DNA of 64,000 nt from 4572-13 sp964594065 (GTDB lineage: Bacteria > Planctomycetota > Phycisphaerae > Sedimentisphaerales > Anaerohalosphaeraceae). Shown in pieces: positions 41,075 through 49,914 of this stretch. The stretch lies in assembly GCA_964594065.1 (NCBI GenBank), contig CAZQKX010000008.1:1-64000 (forward strand). Direction: 5' to 3'. Position numbers and translations under genes: made by a program. How positions within the stretch are numbered: position 1 is the first letter of the stretch; each line of letters begins with the position of its first letter. Below the pieces are notes generated by a model. That model was given only the letters and a program-made list of their open reading frames with translations. It had not been told where the DNA came from and made no database searches.

Positions 41075-43234
41075 ATGAATAAAACAGCAACATTACTGTT
41101 AATGGTGATTTGTTTAAATCTGCCGTCTTTCGGTCTCGTCATCGGGGACTTTGAAGGCGGCAGTCTCGATGGCTGGTCGGGTTCAGGCGGAACTATTTCG
41201 ACTGATACATTGGGAGCAACGACCGGGGCAGGCTCTATGAAGGTGGTAGCACCGGGGGGTTGGGGGATTCGAGCGGAGAAAAATGTCTTTGATTTAAGAC
41301 ATCTCTTTGATGAGCCGGATGCAAAAATTTCAATGGATATTTCTGCCAGATCCGATGACCTTGTTGCCGAAAACTGGTGTTTTGTAGGTATCCTCGTGAA
41401 CTGTGACGGTCACTGGGGGGTGCATAGTGAACATCTAATTCAATTTGGAGCAGGATCCAGTTTTATTACAGCAAGGTATGAGTTTACGCTTCCACAAGAT
41501 GTGATTGACACATTGGTGGCTGCATCAAGTTATGCCTCAATTGGAATCATGACGAATTCACATAGCGGAGTAACAATATACGTCGATAATATCGGAATCA
41601 ACGAGGATATTCCTGTTATTTCAGAGGTGGATGTTACCGTTGATGCCGGATCATTTATTCGTACGATACCCATGACGATGTACGGCGGTAATTTAACAGC
41701 CTGGGACTGGACCCAGAACGGAACAGATACAACTTATAACAATCTGCTTATTGCTTCGGGGCGTAAGTATATGCGCATGCCGGGCGGTTCATGGAGTGAT
41801 GCACATCTGTGGAGTGATATTGAAGGCCCCAATAACTCACAATCCTGGAAAGTAAGTTACCAGGAAACGCTGAATCTTCTGGATGCAATCAGTCAGCCCG
41901 CCGAGGAGGTGACTCCAATGCTTCAGCCGGTCGTTAATTTTCCAGGTTACTGGTATGACACGCTTCAGGATGATACACCGGGGGATGAGATAAACTTAAA
42001 TTATGAAATTGCCCATCAGAATGCTGTTGATGCAGCGGTAGCGTGGGTGCAGGACCAAAGTTCTCGTCCGGTAACAGCGAAGTATTGGGAGATCGGAAAT
42101 GAAGTTTCCGGTCCCTGGGAGGCCGGCTGGTTCGAGGGGATTAGCGGTACTTATTACGGGGATTATTTTGCGGACTTTTATTTAGCCATGAAAGCGGAGA
42201 ATCCTGATATTAAAATCGGAGCCGTTGCCGATCCCTACCATAGCTTAAATCCGTATGGTTGGCATGATGGATACTGGACTTATGATACACTGACAGCTGC
42301 GGCGGCAAGAGGGACGATTCCTGATTTTCTGATAATACATGCCTATCCCGGCAGCGGACAAGAAGCTTCGTATAATCCTATCTTGCTTGATGAAAAAGTA
42401 GATGAAATAGCCGACTACACTTCGAGTCTTGATAGTATTGTAACCAGTGCGTTGGGCCCCGAATATGTCGGACAAATTAAATACTGGATGACGGAATGGG
42501 ATGCCTTTGGAACTCAGAGGGACACTGAAGATTATGTAAGGCAAAACTGTTATGTGAATGCGATGTTCCATTTTCAGTACATTCTCGAGATGGCTAAGCA
42601 CAACTGGCAAGGCGCAAATACCTGGGCACAAACGGAATATTCGACGATGGATTTTGTTCACCCGCATTGGTATGTGCACCCATTGATGATTCATAAATTC
42701 GGCAGAGATTTGGTTTCAGCCTCAACGACAGATACTATCGTCAGGGCCTATGCGAGCATCGATGCAAATAATAACCTGACCCTGTTAATTGTTAATAATT
42801 CTCCTACGGAAGATATTACTGCAAATATTGACATTTCCGGCTTTAATACTTCAAGCAATGCAGAGCAGTGGTTGATTGAACCGGCTGGTTCGTTAATACC
42901 CTACGGAGTCAATATCCAGGACTCCGAAGATCTCAGTATAAACGGGATTGTCCATCCGGATCCATTAACGGTAGGATCAATGAGCGGAGAAAGTGTTACC
43001 GCAGGGAATAGTTTTGCGCTCGTACTGCCGAAATCATCAATAGCATTACTCAAAATTCCAAATCAAATGCAGCCATACGGCGATTTTACGGGTGATCATC
43101 TCGTTAATATTAATGACCTGTCGGGATTTATGAATATTTGGCTGTCATCTGATTGTATTTATGATCTGGATCGAGATTGCAAAATTACACTGTTTGAGTT
43201 TGCCGAAATGGCTCAAAGTTGGATCGACCTATGA
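41075..43234 (+). CDS. Secreted clan GH-A glycoside hydrolase with dockerin-like tail
   Basis: The 719-residue protein has a signal peptide (about 1-20), an N-terminal beta-sandwich (about 21-175), a TIM-barrel hydrolase (about 190-560), a beta domain (to about 660) and a C-terminal dockerin-like pair (668-719; G-D-F-T-G-D-H-L-V-N-I-N-D-L and Y-D-L-D-R-D-C-K-I). The likely acid/base is E343 in E-I-G-N-E-V, and the nucleophile E474 in M-T-E-W-D. R-M-P-G-G-S and the G-N-E pattern recall GH51 arabinofuranosidases or GH44 endoglucanases; I cannot place it further. The N-terminal domain is shared with the PEP-CTERM protein downstream, suggesting common attachment or glycan binding. Confidence 0.84.
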   Translation: MNKTATLLLMVICLNLPSFGLVIGDFEGGSLDGWSGSGGTISTDTLGATTGAGSMKVVAPGGWGIRAEKNVFDLRHLFDEPDAKISMDISARSDDLVAENWCFVGILVNCDGHWGVHSEHLIQFGAGSSFITARYEFTLPQDVIDTLVAASSYASIGIMTNSHSGVTIYVDNIGINEDIPVISEVDVTVDAGSFIRTIPMTMYGGNLTAWDWTQNGTDTTYNNLLIASGRKYMRMPGGSWSDAHLWSDIEGPNNSQSWKVSYQETLNLLDAISQPAEEVTPMLQPVVNFPGYWYDTLQDDTPGDEINLNYEIAHQNAVDAAVAWVQDQSSRPVTAKYWEIGNEVSGPWEAGWFEGISGTYYGDYFADFYLAMKAENPDIKIGAVADPYHSLNPYGWHDGYWTYDTLTAAAARGTIPDFLIIHAYPGSGQEASYNPILLDEKVDEIADYTSSLDSIVTSALGPEYVGQIKYWMTEWDAFGTQRDTEDYVRQNCYVNAMFHFQYILEMAKHNWQGANTWAQTEYSTMDFVHPHWYVHPLMIHKFGRDLVSASTTDTIVRAYASIDANNNLTLLIVNNSPTEDITANIDISGFNTSSNAEQWLIEPAGSLIPYGVNIQDSEDLSINGIVHPDPLTVGSMSGESVTAGNSFALVLPKSSIALLKIPNQMQPYGDFTGDHLVNINDLSGFMNIWLSSDCIYDLDRDCKITLFEFAEMAQSWIDL

Positions 43235-43394
43235 TGAATAAAGTCAGCGAATAATTAAAAGTGTATAGTGTAGCGTGTGTGAGTAGTGTGTGTGGAAGGA
43301 ATAACGGATTGACGGAGCATGTAAAGGAATATAAGCAATGTAGTGCAGTTAAGTAATTGAAATGTACATTTTAATTTTTTGGAGGTATGGTAAG

Positions 43395-43979
43395 ATGAAA
43401 AGTAAAATTGTAATGTTAATGTGTGTGTTGTCAATGACATCGCTCAGCTTTGGTGTTGATATCGGCGACTTTGAAGGGGCCCTGGATCCCTGGGGGGCGG
43501 GGGCCAATGTATCATTAGACACAATAGGAGCTACATCCGGAACCGGTTCAATGAAAGTCACTACTCCGGGTGGTTGGATAGGAGCTCATAGCGAGATGGA
43601 TGCAATGGCTTATCAGGCTCTTTTAACAACACCGGGTGCTTATGTCACAATGGATATTACTGCAAGAAGCGGCGATCTTCCGGGTTATTGGTTACAGGTT
43701 GGGCTTTTAGTTAATTGTAACGATCACTGGGAGATCAGGGATGGGCAGGCGATTGCTATCGGAGATCAAGAGAATTACACTACCGCGACCTATGAGTTCG
43801 ATCTTGCTCCTTCACAAGCTGCGATGGGAGCTGCCTGGGAATACCTGAATCTGGGAATACACAGCAATAGTGGTGCCGGAGCATTCTATGTTGACAACAT
43901 TCAGATTGTTCCTGAACCGGCGACCCTGTCGATGTTAGGCCTTGGCGCTCTGGCGATGCTGAAACGCCGGAAAGCGTAG
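43395..43979 (+). CDS. PEP-CTERM sorting-domain protein
   Basis: ATG 43395 lies 9 nt after GGAGG; the longer frame is not needed. The 194-residue product has a signal peptide, one beta-sandwich domain and a PEP-CTERM tail: V-P-E-P-A-T, a hydrophobic helix L-S-M-L-G-L-G-A-L-A-M-L, and K-R-R-K-A. Such tails are cut by an exosortase during export, often in exopolysaccharide producers. The domain matches the N-terminus of the hydrolase at 41075 throughout (I-G-D-F-E-G start, G-S-M-K-V middle, V-D-N-I near the end). No exosortase is in the window. Confidence 0.92.
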   Translation: MKSKIVMLMCVLSMTSLSFGVDIGDFEGALDPWGAGANVSLDTIGATSGTGSMKVTTPGGWIGAHSEMDAMAYQALLTTPGAYVTMDITARSGDLPGYWLQVGLLVNCNDHWEIRDGQAIAIGDQENYTTATYEFDLAPSQAAMGAAWEYLNLGIHSNSGAGAFYVDNIQIVPEPATLSMLGLGALAMLKRRKA

Positions 43980-44009
43980 ATTAGTATTTGATTAAGTAAT
44001 GACAGCTTT

Positions 44010-44041
44010 AGCGGGCCGACCTTATGTGTCGGCCCGCTTTT
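44010..44041 (+). terminator. Rho-independent terminator after PEP-CTERM gene
   Basis: AGCGGGCCGAC pairs perfectly with GTCGGCCCGCT around CTTATGT, followed by TTT. Confidence 0.9.
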
Positions 44042-44100
44042 ATATTTGAAATCCCTGCAATACCAAAATTCAGTAATACGCGATATTATTAATCAGGAGC

Positions 44101-44143
44101 TTACAAGCAGGGGATCACAGGTTCAAGTCCTGTACCGCCCATT
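44101..44143 (+). pseudogene. tRNA-Val 3' fragment (right attachment-site repeat)
   Basis: It carries the anticodon loop, variable region, T-arm and 3' acceptor strand of tRNA-Val, but no 5' half: the bases before it (AATCAGGAGC) do not form a D-arm or acceptor strand. It matches 35811-35853 with one mismatch. Read as the right att site of the island. Confidence 0.9.
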
Positions 44144-44147
44144 TTTC

Positions 44148-44185
44148 AAAAGACCTCGTTTTCAGGAACGAAAACGAGGTCTTTT
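44148..44185. terminator. Strong terminator behind the tRNA fragment
   Basis: AAAAGACCTCGTTTTC and GAAAACGAGGTCTTTT form a perfect 16-bp stem around AGGAAC. It probably served the ancestral tRNA-Val before insertion and can also serve the convergent DUF1080 gene. Confidence 0.92.
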
Positions 44186-44258
44186 GATTTTTAATTCAAG
44201 GTTAATCCAAACCGAATCAACAAAAATAGGATTTGACCGTGACATTTATATTGACCGA

Positions 44259-46382
44259 TCACAAAGCAAGCAGCCTGATATTACGAAATTCCACGTAGTC
44301 ACCATGTCCCAAAAATCCGATATGGCCGGTTTTATTCAACAATCCCGGATGTTCCTTGCCGGATAGTGTACCGTTTTTGGAGGCTTCTTCGATATCGCCC
44401 TCAACGATCGTTGTCCCGTTCAGGTTCACGGTAATATGCGTTCCGTCTGCGATCACTTCTTCGAAATTCCATTCGCCAACCGGCTTGAGGCAGCCTCGCT
44501 TGGCGGGGTCGGCAGCAATGACACCGTAGACAGAGCCATGATACTGCCAGTCATGCAGATTACTGTATTTTTCGGCGGTATCATCAAGTATCTGCAGTTC
44601 CATTCCGACATACGCCGCATCGCCTTCAAGCGGGGTCCGAATACCAAGCCCGTTGTTAGCGCCCGGATCAAGTTTGAACTCAAACCGAAGAATAAAATTG
44701 TCATATTCTTTCTCAGTGTAAATGTTGCGGCCAGTACCTTTCCGGCAGAACAATACACCATCATTGACGCCATAGCTGTCTACCGAACCTGTCCATCCGG
44801 CCAGGTCCCGTCCATTGAACAACGGTACAAACCCATCCGCTTTCTCCTGCTTCGTCAGAACATTTACTGTGTGTTCCGCATCGAACCGACGAATGAAGAT
44901 ATTGCGAAAGCGTGTCTGACTTTTGTCGTACCCGTCACCCCCCGGATGAACTTGCAGGCAGATCGTTCCTTCTTCGGGGATTCCCGCAGTGCTTTCTTCA
45001 GTATGTTGAAAATCGGTGATCTGTATGTCATTGAGCCATACACGGATACGCGCCGGCTCTCCCTGACAGATGATCCTTAACCGGTTCCATTGCCCCTTCC
45101 TGAACTGCTTAATACCGTCGGTGCAATGGCGTACAAAGCCTTGCGTCCACGGGCAATAGATGCCGCCGATCTCGCCGCCGTTGCGGTAGTCCAGCGTAAC
45201 CTGGTGGCTTTTGCCGTCCGGGCCAACCCGCAGAAAGACGCCGGTATCAAACGGCCAGTCGATCTTGGTTTCCAGCATCAATTCAAAGTCCCGGAATGTC
45301 TCTGTACTCGTCAGGAAACCGCCTTTCCCGGGAGGGTCCTGGATACCGACGATCACACCGTTTTCAACGGTCCACTTACCTGTTGGTTCTTTTTCATTGG
45401 GAAGCCCGTCATGCCGTTTCCAATCGGTCAGGTCCTTGCCGTTGAACATCGAGGTAAATCCCGCGGGGATGCGGGAGCCATGTTCCTGAACACAGGCAGA
45501 CGGCAGTGTATTGGCGGCAGCCGCTCGAATATATTCCGGCATCTTTGAATCTTCGATGAAGGCATTGCAGATTGTCACACAGAGGTCTCGATTGCCTGTT
45601 TCTGCCTGACGGCGTGCGAACAACAGGTACAGCGAGATATATTGTGCACGATCATAGGCATTTTTCGTTTGGGTGGCATCGCTCAGGATTTTCTGTGACG
45701 AGGGCTCGCCGATATTGGCCAGTGCATACAGCGCGATATCACGTGTACTGCGGTCTTTGCTCATTGCGTAGGGGGTGATCTTTTTGACCGCTGCGTTGCT
45801 TTGCAGTTCTCCCAGTGACTTGATAATGGTTGGTTTATTGACTGGATCGACAGCGTTTAGTGCTTTCAAAAACTCGTTTTCGACATCGTCGGTTCCGATC
45901 GTCAGCAAGGCACGGGCAGCATAATCGCAAAGAAATTCATCGTTCAGATATGTTGCCAGCGGCTCGACAGATTCATTCTTGCCGGCCAACTGCAACTGGC
46001 TGATCAGAAACGCTTTGTTCTGTTTATGAGAGACCGCTGCAAGAGCGTCGATCAGCGCTTCTGCGTAAACTACTCGTTCGGATTCGGCTCCCTCACGGCT
46101 GACATAATCTGTCAAAGCACTCAGGCCGTAACGAGCCCCGGTATCACGCGGATCGCTTGGCGAAAGCAGCATTTCAGCTAAAAGGGCCGTGGCCTGTGGA
46201 TTCAACGCTACCAGTTTGGCTGCCAGTTCATCCCGATGTTGAGAGTTGCTGGCGGGCATTTGGCTGATTATCTCAACTACTTGTGATTGATGGATTATGG
46301 GGCTCGATACTTTCGTCTGACTGCAACCGATAAGCACGACTATAATGCTCATCATTAAGAATAAATATTTGATGGATTTCAT
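44259..46382 (-). CDS. Lipoprotein with HEAT-like repeats and two DUF1080 domains
   Basis: The 707-residue protein has a lipoprotein signal (V-L-I-G-C at 20), a helical HEAT-like region (about 30-300; A-A-R-A-L-L-T-I-G-T-D and I-A-L-Y-A-L-A-N-I-G), then two DUF1080 (3-keto-disaccharide hydrolase) domains. The first begins F-T-S-M-F-N-G-K-D-L-T-D-W-K and the second F-V-P-L-F-N-G-R-D-L-A-G-W. DUF1080 proteins cleave 3-keto-glycosides or eliminate the aglycone in 3-keto sugar pathways. The neighbouring Tat-exported oxidoreductase could make the keto substrate. Two domains in one chain may be one catalytic and one binding; the sequence does not say which. Confidence 0.88.
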   Translation of the reverse strand: MKSIKYLFLMMSIIVVLIGCSQTKVSSPIIHQSQVVEIISQMPASNSQHRDELAAKLVALNPQATALLAEMLLSPSDPRDTGARYGLSALTDYVSREGAESERVVYAEALIDALAAVSHKQNKAFLISQLQLAGKNESVEPLATYLNDEFLCDYAARALLTIGTDDVENEFLKALNAVDPVNKPTIIKSLGELQSNAAVKKITPYAMSKDRSTRDIALYALANIGEPSSQKILSDATQTKNAYDRAQYISLYLLFARRQAETGNRDLCVTICNAFIEDSKMPEYIRAAAANTLPSACVQEHGSRIPAGFTSMFNGKDLTDWKRHDGLPNEKEPTGKWTVENGVIVGIQDPPGKGGFLTSTETFRDFELMLETKIDWPFDTGVFLRVGPDGKSHQVTLDYRNGGEIGGIYCPWTQGFVRHCTDGIKQFRKGQWNRLRIICQGEPARIRVWLNDIQITDFQHTEESTAGIPEEGTICLQVHPGGDGYDKSQTRFRNIFIRRFDAEHTVNVLTKQEKADGFVPLFNGRDLAGWTGSVDSYGVNDGVLFCRKGTGRNIYTEKEYDNFILRFEFKLDPGANNGLGIRTPLEGDAAYVGMELQILDDTAEKYSNLHDWQYHGSVYGVIAADPAKRGCLKPVGEWNFEEVIADGTHITVNLNGTTIVEGDIEEASKNGTLSGKEHPGLLNKTGHIGFLGHGDYVEFRNIRLLAL

Positions 46383-46430
46383 ATTTTCACCTTTTTTCTA
46401 TGAGCTCATCTTTATTGATTAAACGGACTC

Positions 46431-47732
46431 TTATATCACCCACGGCGCACGCATTGGCTGACGGATGAGCCGGTTTGCTTCCTCATCGTTTATGAACTGC
46501 TGCCTGTCGGGATTAAAGCGAAGCTTTCTGCCTAAACGAACAGCAATGATCGCCATATTGACTAATGTGCAGGAGCGATGACCGTTCTGCTCGTTCAGTG
46601 CGAATTTTTTTCGAGTCCGAACTGCTTCATTAAAATCGGTAACGACCGGTTCGATATCCGGCAGTTCGGCGAGCTTTTCTTTCAGGTTCGGGATATCCGA
46701 TTTAAAATCCTTGTAAAGCTTCCCATTGCTGCCTTCGACAAAAGCAGCGTTTTTGTCCCGGTTGTCGCCGTCAAGAACGATCTGGCAGCCATCGGCATAC
46801 CGCAGCGTAATCCGCCGCCAGGGTTTGGCCGCATCGGGGTGCTGCTGTTGGGTTTCGGCTTCAACTTCGATCGGGCTGGTATCATCCTTGCCGAGAATAA
46901 ACTGAGCCGGGTCCAGATAATGCTGGCCCATGTCACCGAGTCCTCCGCCGTCATAATCCCAGTAACCCCTGAACGATGAATGCACTCTATGCGGATGATA
47001 GGGCTTGACCGGAGCCGGTCCGAGCCACATATCATAATCAAGATTTTCGGGTACCGGTTGCGGGACCAGATCCGTACGCCCGCTCCAGGTATCCAGTTTC
47101 CAGTTCAAGCCGGTTGTCTCGCTGATCGTGATCTTCAACGGCCACCCCAACAAGCCGCTGGCAACGAGTTTGCGTGTGGGGCGAACTTCTGCGCCGGTGC
47201 CGTCATAGGTGTGGTATCCGCCTGCGAATCCGCCGCGGAAACGGAACCAGGTATTGATACGGAAGATTCGTTCATTTCGCTGGACCGCTTCGATCACTTT
47301 TTGACCTTCATAAATGGTCCGGGTCATCGGCTTTTCGCACCAGATGTCTTTGCCGGCATTAGCCGCAGCGATTGCCATCAGCCCATGCCAGTGCGGCGGG
47401 GTAGCGATACGAACCACATCGATATCCGGACGAGCCAGAAGCTGGCGAAAATCATGATATCCTTTGCAGCTATTGCCGGCTTCGGCCATTCCCTTTGCCA
47501 AATGTTCGGTATCCACGTCACAAATTGCCACGAGCTGTGATTCGGGATCCTTTTTTACCTGGTCAAGATGCCCCATCCCCATCATGCCGGTACCGATGAT
47601 GGCATAGTTGAGTTTTTCGCTGGGAGCAATGTGTCCTTGTCCGCCGAGGACATGGCGAGGAACAATTGAAAATGCGCCTGCAGTTAATAAGGATTGCTTA
47701 AGAAATGTTCGTCGATTGTTTCGATCCATCAT
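46431..47732 (-). CDS. Tat-exported Gfo/Idh/MocA-family oxidoreductase
   Basis: The 433-residue protein starts M-M-D-R-N-N-R-R-T-F-L-K, a twin-arginine signal followed by a hydrophobic stretch. ATG 47732 is preferred because GGAG lies 6 nt ahead; ATG 47747 is an alternative. The Rossmann motif is G-T-G-M-M-G-M-G and the family catalytic block is C-E-K-P-M-T. The Tat route fits export with NAD(P) bound. The gene lies 48 nt upstream of the DUF1080 gene on the same strand. Family members in planctomycetes and Bacteroidetes oxidise glycosides at C3, which matches the neighbour. Confidence 0.92.
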   Translation of the reverse strand: MMDRNNRRTFLKQSLLTAGAFSIVPRHVLGGQGHIAPSEKLNYAIIGTGMMGMGHLDQVKKDPESQLVAICDVDTEHLAKGMAEAGNSCKGYHDFRQLLARPDIDVVRIATPPHWHGLMAIAAANAGKDIWCEKPMTRTIYEGQKVIEAVQRNERIFRINTWFRFRGGFAGGYHTYDGTGAEVRPTRKLVASGLLGWPLKITISETTGLNWKLDTWSGRTDLVPQPVPENLDYDMWLGPAPVKPYHPHRVHSSFRGYWDYDGGGLGDMGQHYLDPAQFILGKDDTSPIEVEAETQQQHPDAAKPWRRITLRYADGCQIVLDGDNRDKNAAFVEGSNGKLYKDFKSDIPNLKEKLAELPDIEPVVTDFNEAVRTRKKFALNEQNGHRSCTLVNMAIIAVRLGRKLRFNPDRQQFINDEEANRLIRQPMRAPWVI

Positions 47733-47871
47733 CGCATACTCCGACATTTAATCTGTTCCATTCAGTTATGTTTTTCAACCGTGCCGTGATTATAATTAAT
47801 TACAAAGAATAATACAAGCACCGAGAATGCGTAACAAGTATCTGCTATCCATTAACATCCTGCTTTGATCG

Positions 47872-48354
47872 TTATGTCAGCTCAGGCCGAATTATCTCAA
47901 TATACTCCGGGATACGTTTCTGAAGCGTTTCGTTCAGATGCATCTGTGACTCGATCTTGACCGGCTCGATCCCGAAAATAACGATCTCATCGGGACACTG
48001 ATCGATCGCCCTGGCCAGTTCGATGACTTTCAGGATATCCACCTCATGCAGGGACAGATGCGCCATTTGCTTGACGCTGTTTACATCGTCCGGCGTAAAC
48101 CGACGGATCGTGCCGGGGGTGGTCCCCATCAGGCAACAGTCGATCAGAATGGCTTTTTTACGTTCGGCGATAGTATGCAGAAGGTACATGCCGCCGCATC
48201 CGCCGTCATAGTATTCAATATTTTCGCTGGGCAGATCTCCATTTTGGGCCATCTTCAACAATTCATCCACTAGCGCCGTCCCAATGCCCTCATCAGCCAT
48301 CAGCGGATTGCCTAACCCGACCACAATTGTATCTTTTGTATTTGATAATCCCAC
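47872..48354 (-). CDS. NiFe-hydrogenase maturation endopeptidase
   Basis: The 160-residue protein belongs to the HycI/HyaD/FrxA protease family that trims the large hydrogenase subunit after nickel insertion. It has V-G-L-G-N-P-L-M-A-D-E-G-I-G with the metal-binding acid, Y-D-G-G-C-G-G and L-I-D-C, and L-S-L-H-E with the conserved His. Its probable substrate is the large subunit encoded at 50233, which has an eight-residue tail after its last His. It is separated from the structural genes by the PAS-LuxR gene. Confidence 0.92.
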   Translation of the reverse strand: MGLSNTKDTIVVGLGNPLMADEGIGTALVDELLKMAQNGDLPSENIEYYDGGCGGMYLLHTIAERKKAILIDCCLMGTTPGTIRRFTPDDVNSVKQMAHLSLHEVDILKVIELARAIDQCPDEIVIFGIEPVKIESQMHLNETLQKRIPEYIEIIRPELT

Positions 48355-48855
48355 GGTTTTTCCTGCTGTAACAATGATTTCTATTTATTATCCCTTTACC
48401 TGTCAATTACGCAAAGCCGGTTATCCGGAAAGTTCCAACGGATTATATTAAAAAAAGCCACAAGATGAAACCCAAAAGACCCGCTAAATCATTTTAAACG
48501 GGGACGATCAAAGGATGGTTGGGGCGGAGTACCACTGAAGAAAAGTGTACTAAATGGACGTCACATAATGTAAAAGGGCTGACTTTTCATAGCCAACCCT
48601 TTTACATTAGGATATTAGGTGAAGAAGTTCATCAGGAACAAAAGTTTTCTCTCCCCGGAAAAAACACCCATTCTCAGGCGGTATTAAACACTTCCTCACA
48701 ATTTTACTTCTGCCGCCGATTACGGCTAATTACTATACACAGAATCTACTTTTTTTCAATCGTGGCAAATACGGGATTATCAAAAAAGCCTGATATTGAG
48801 CTAATAATGTTGGTTGTAGGGGCATATTTTCCGAAAAAAATGGTTTTTATAATTC
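48355..48855. other. 501-nt intergenic region with a long inverted repeat
   Basis: No gene can be supported; a plus-strand frame at 48519-48890 has no ribosome site and is poor in protein-like features. The one clear structure is the perfect 12-bp inverted repeat at 48567-48608, annotated separately. Ahead of 48567 the stretch likely holds the promoter of the maturation protease gene (minus strand). Confidence 0.7.
48567..48608. repeat. 12-bp perfect inverted repeat
   Basis: AATGTAAAAGGG (48567-48578) is the exact complement of CCCTTTTACATT (48597-48608), with an 18-nt loop that has an inner GGCT/AGCC pairing. It may be a terminator of the PAS-LuxR gene (minus strand) or a small transposable repeat; there is no T run after it. 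Confidence 0.85.
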
Positions 48856-49914
48856 CTACAAGTTCAAGTCGGCAGATGAAACAATTGTAGCCAATTCGAC
48901 CAGGTTTTTTGCCCCCAGTTTCTGCATAATATGAGCCCGATGGTCTTCAACGGTCCTGACAGAACGTTTCAGGATTTTTGCGATTTCTTTGTTGGTTTTT
49001 CCCTGCATGATAATTTCAAGGATTCTTTTCTCGCTTTTACTCAGGACTTTGCTGAGTGTGATGTCCGTAATGGTACCCTCCAGATACCCCTGCTCCGGAA
49101 ACAATTCGGCCGACAGCGAGATCCACATCGTTGTTCCGTCTTTCCGAAAAGTCTCTGCCTGAAAGCCGTTAACCTTTTTCTCTTTCTTGAGTATTTCCAG
49201 TAACTTCTGTCGTCTGTTTTTGTCTACGTAATGCGTTGAGGTATTAAATCCAGATCGCAGACATTCTTCGGTGCTGTCAAAGCCGATCATCTTTGCCAAC
49301 GCTTCATTGCACATTATGATTTTACCGTCACTAATACGCGTCCTGTATAAAGCAGCTTGGGCTTTTTCGTACAGTTGCTGGTATTTTTTTTCGCTGTCTA
49401 CCAGATTTTGTTCAAGTTGTCTTTTTTCAGTGACATCACGATAAACAACACCGACCGCAAACATATCGCCAGATGCGTAACAAATGGGCGAAAGGACAGA
49501 CTCGCTGTGGACCACTTTATCGCCGACTGAAACAGCATCTTCGACACGCATGGGTTTGGCGGTTTTGAAAACTTCATCCACCCGGCTCATCCATAGCTTC
49601 ATGAAGTTTGGGATATGGCCAAGCCCGTCCCGAATATTTTTGCCGATGACTTTGTCGCGCGTGGTATTGACATGGTCAATGGCGGCTTGATTAGCATAGA
49701 GATAATTGTAGTCTTTATCCCACACTAGAATACAGTCGGTGGATGATTCGAGGATTGCCGTGATTTGTTCTTTGCTGACGCTGGGGGAATCGACCGGTTG
49801 AAAAATCGGGCTGTTTTCTGAATTGTTAAAAATCCGGGAAAGTTGGAACTGATTTTGACGAAGGAACCGGTTGCGTTCCTCAATAGTTTCGCATTTGTCA
49901 CATGGATCAACCAT
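48856..49914 (-). CDS. PAS-PAS-LuxR response-type transcriptional regulator
   Basis: The 352-residue cytoplasmic protein begins with a CxxC segment (M-V-D-P-C-D-K-C), followed by two PAS domains (about 50-160 and 175-290) and a LuxR/FixJ helix-turn-helix (about 290-350; L-S-K-S-E-K-R-I-L, K-T-N-K-E-I-A-K-I-L-K-R-S-V-R-T-V-E-D-H-R). There is no receiver or kinase domain, so a PAS-bound ligand or redox state would be the signal. It sits between the hydrogenase maturation protease and the hydrogenase operon on the same strand, suggesting regulation by redox or hydrogen-linked signals. Confidence 0.9.
   Translation of the reverse strand: MVDPCDKCETIEERNRFLRQNQFQLSRIFNNSENSPIFQPVDSPSVSKEQITAILESSTDCILVWDKDYNYLYANQAAIDHVNTTRDKVIGKNIRDGLGHIPNFMKLWMSRVDEVFKTAKPMRVEDAVSVGDKVVHSESVLSPICYASGDMFAVGVVYRDVTEKRQLEQNLVDSEKKYQQLYEKAQAALYRTRISDGKIIMCNEALAKMIGFDSTEECLRSGFNTSTHYVDKNRRQKLLEILKKEKKVNGFQAETFRKDGTTMWISLSAELFPEQGYLEGTITDITLSKVLSKSEKRILEIIMQGKTNKEIAKILKRSVRTVEDHRAHIMQKLGAKNLVELATIVSSADLNL

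Larger units (their letters stand above)
35811..44143 (+). mobile_element. Putative genomic island inserted at tRNA-Val
   Basis: The interval is bounded by a 43-nt direct repeat (one mismatch) made of the 3' part of tRNA-Val from the anticodon loop to three bases past the discriminator. The left copy completes the working tRNA; the right copy at 44101 is a bare 3' fragment followed by its own strong terminator. This is the usual scar of a tyrosine-recombinase element that integrates in a tRNA gene and rebuilds it. Cargo: ECF sigma factor, FecR/LamG protein, two secreted proteins with EF-hand tails and a PEP-CTERM protein. The interior looks more AT-rich than the flanks. No integrase is present, so it is no longer self-mobile or was moved in trans. 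Confidence 0.75.

Noticed and set aside
48519..48890. A 123-residue plus-strand frame
   Set aside because: No ribosome site, spans the inverted repeat and overlaps the end of the PAS-LuxR gene on the other strand.
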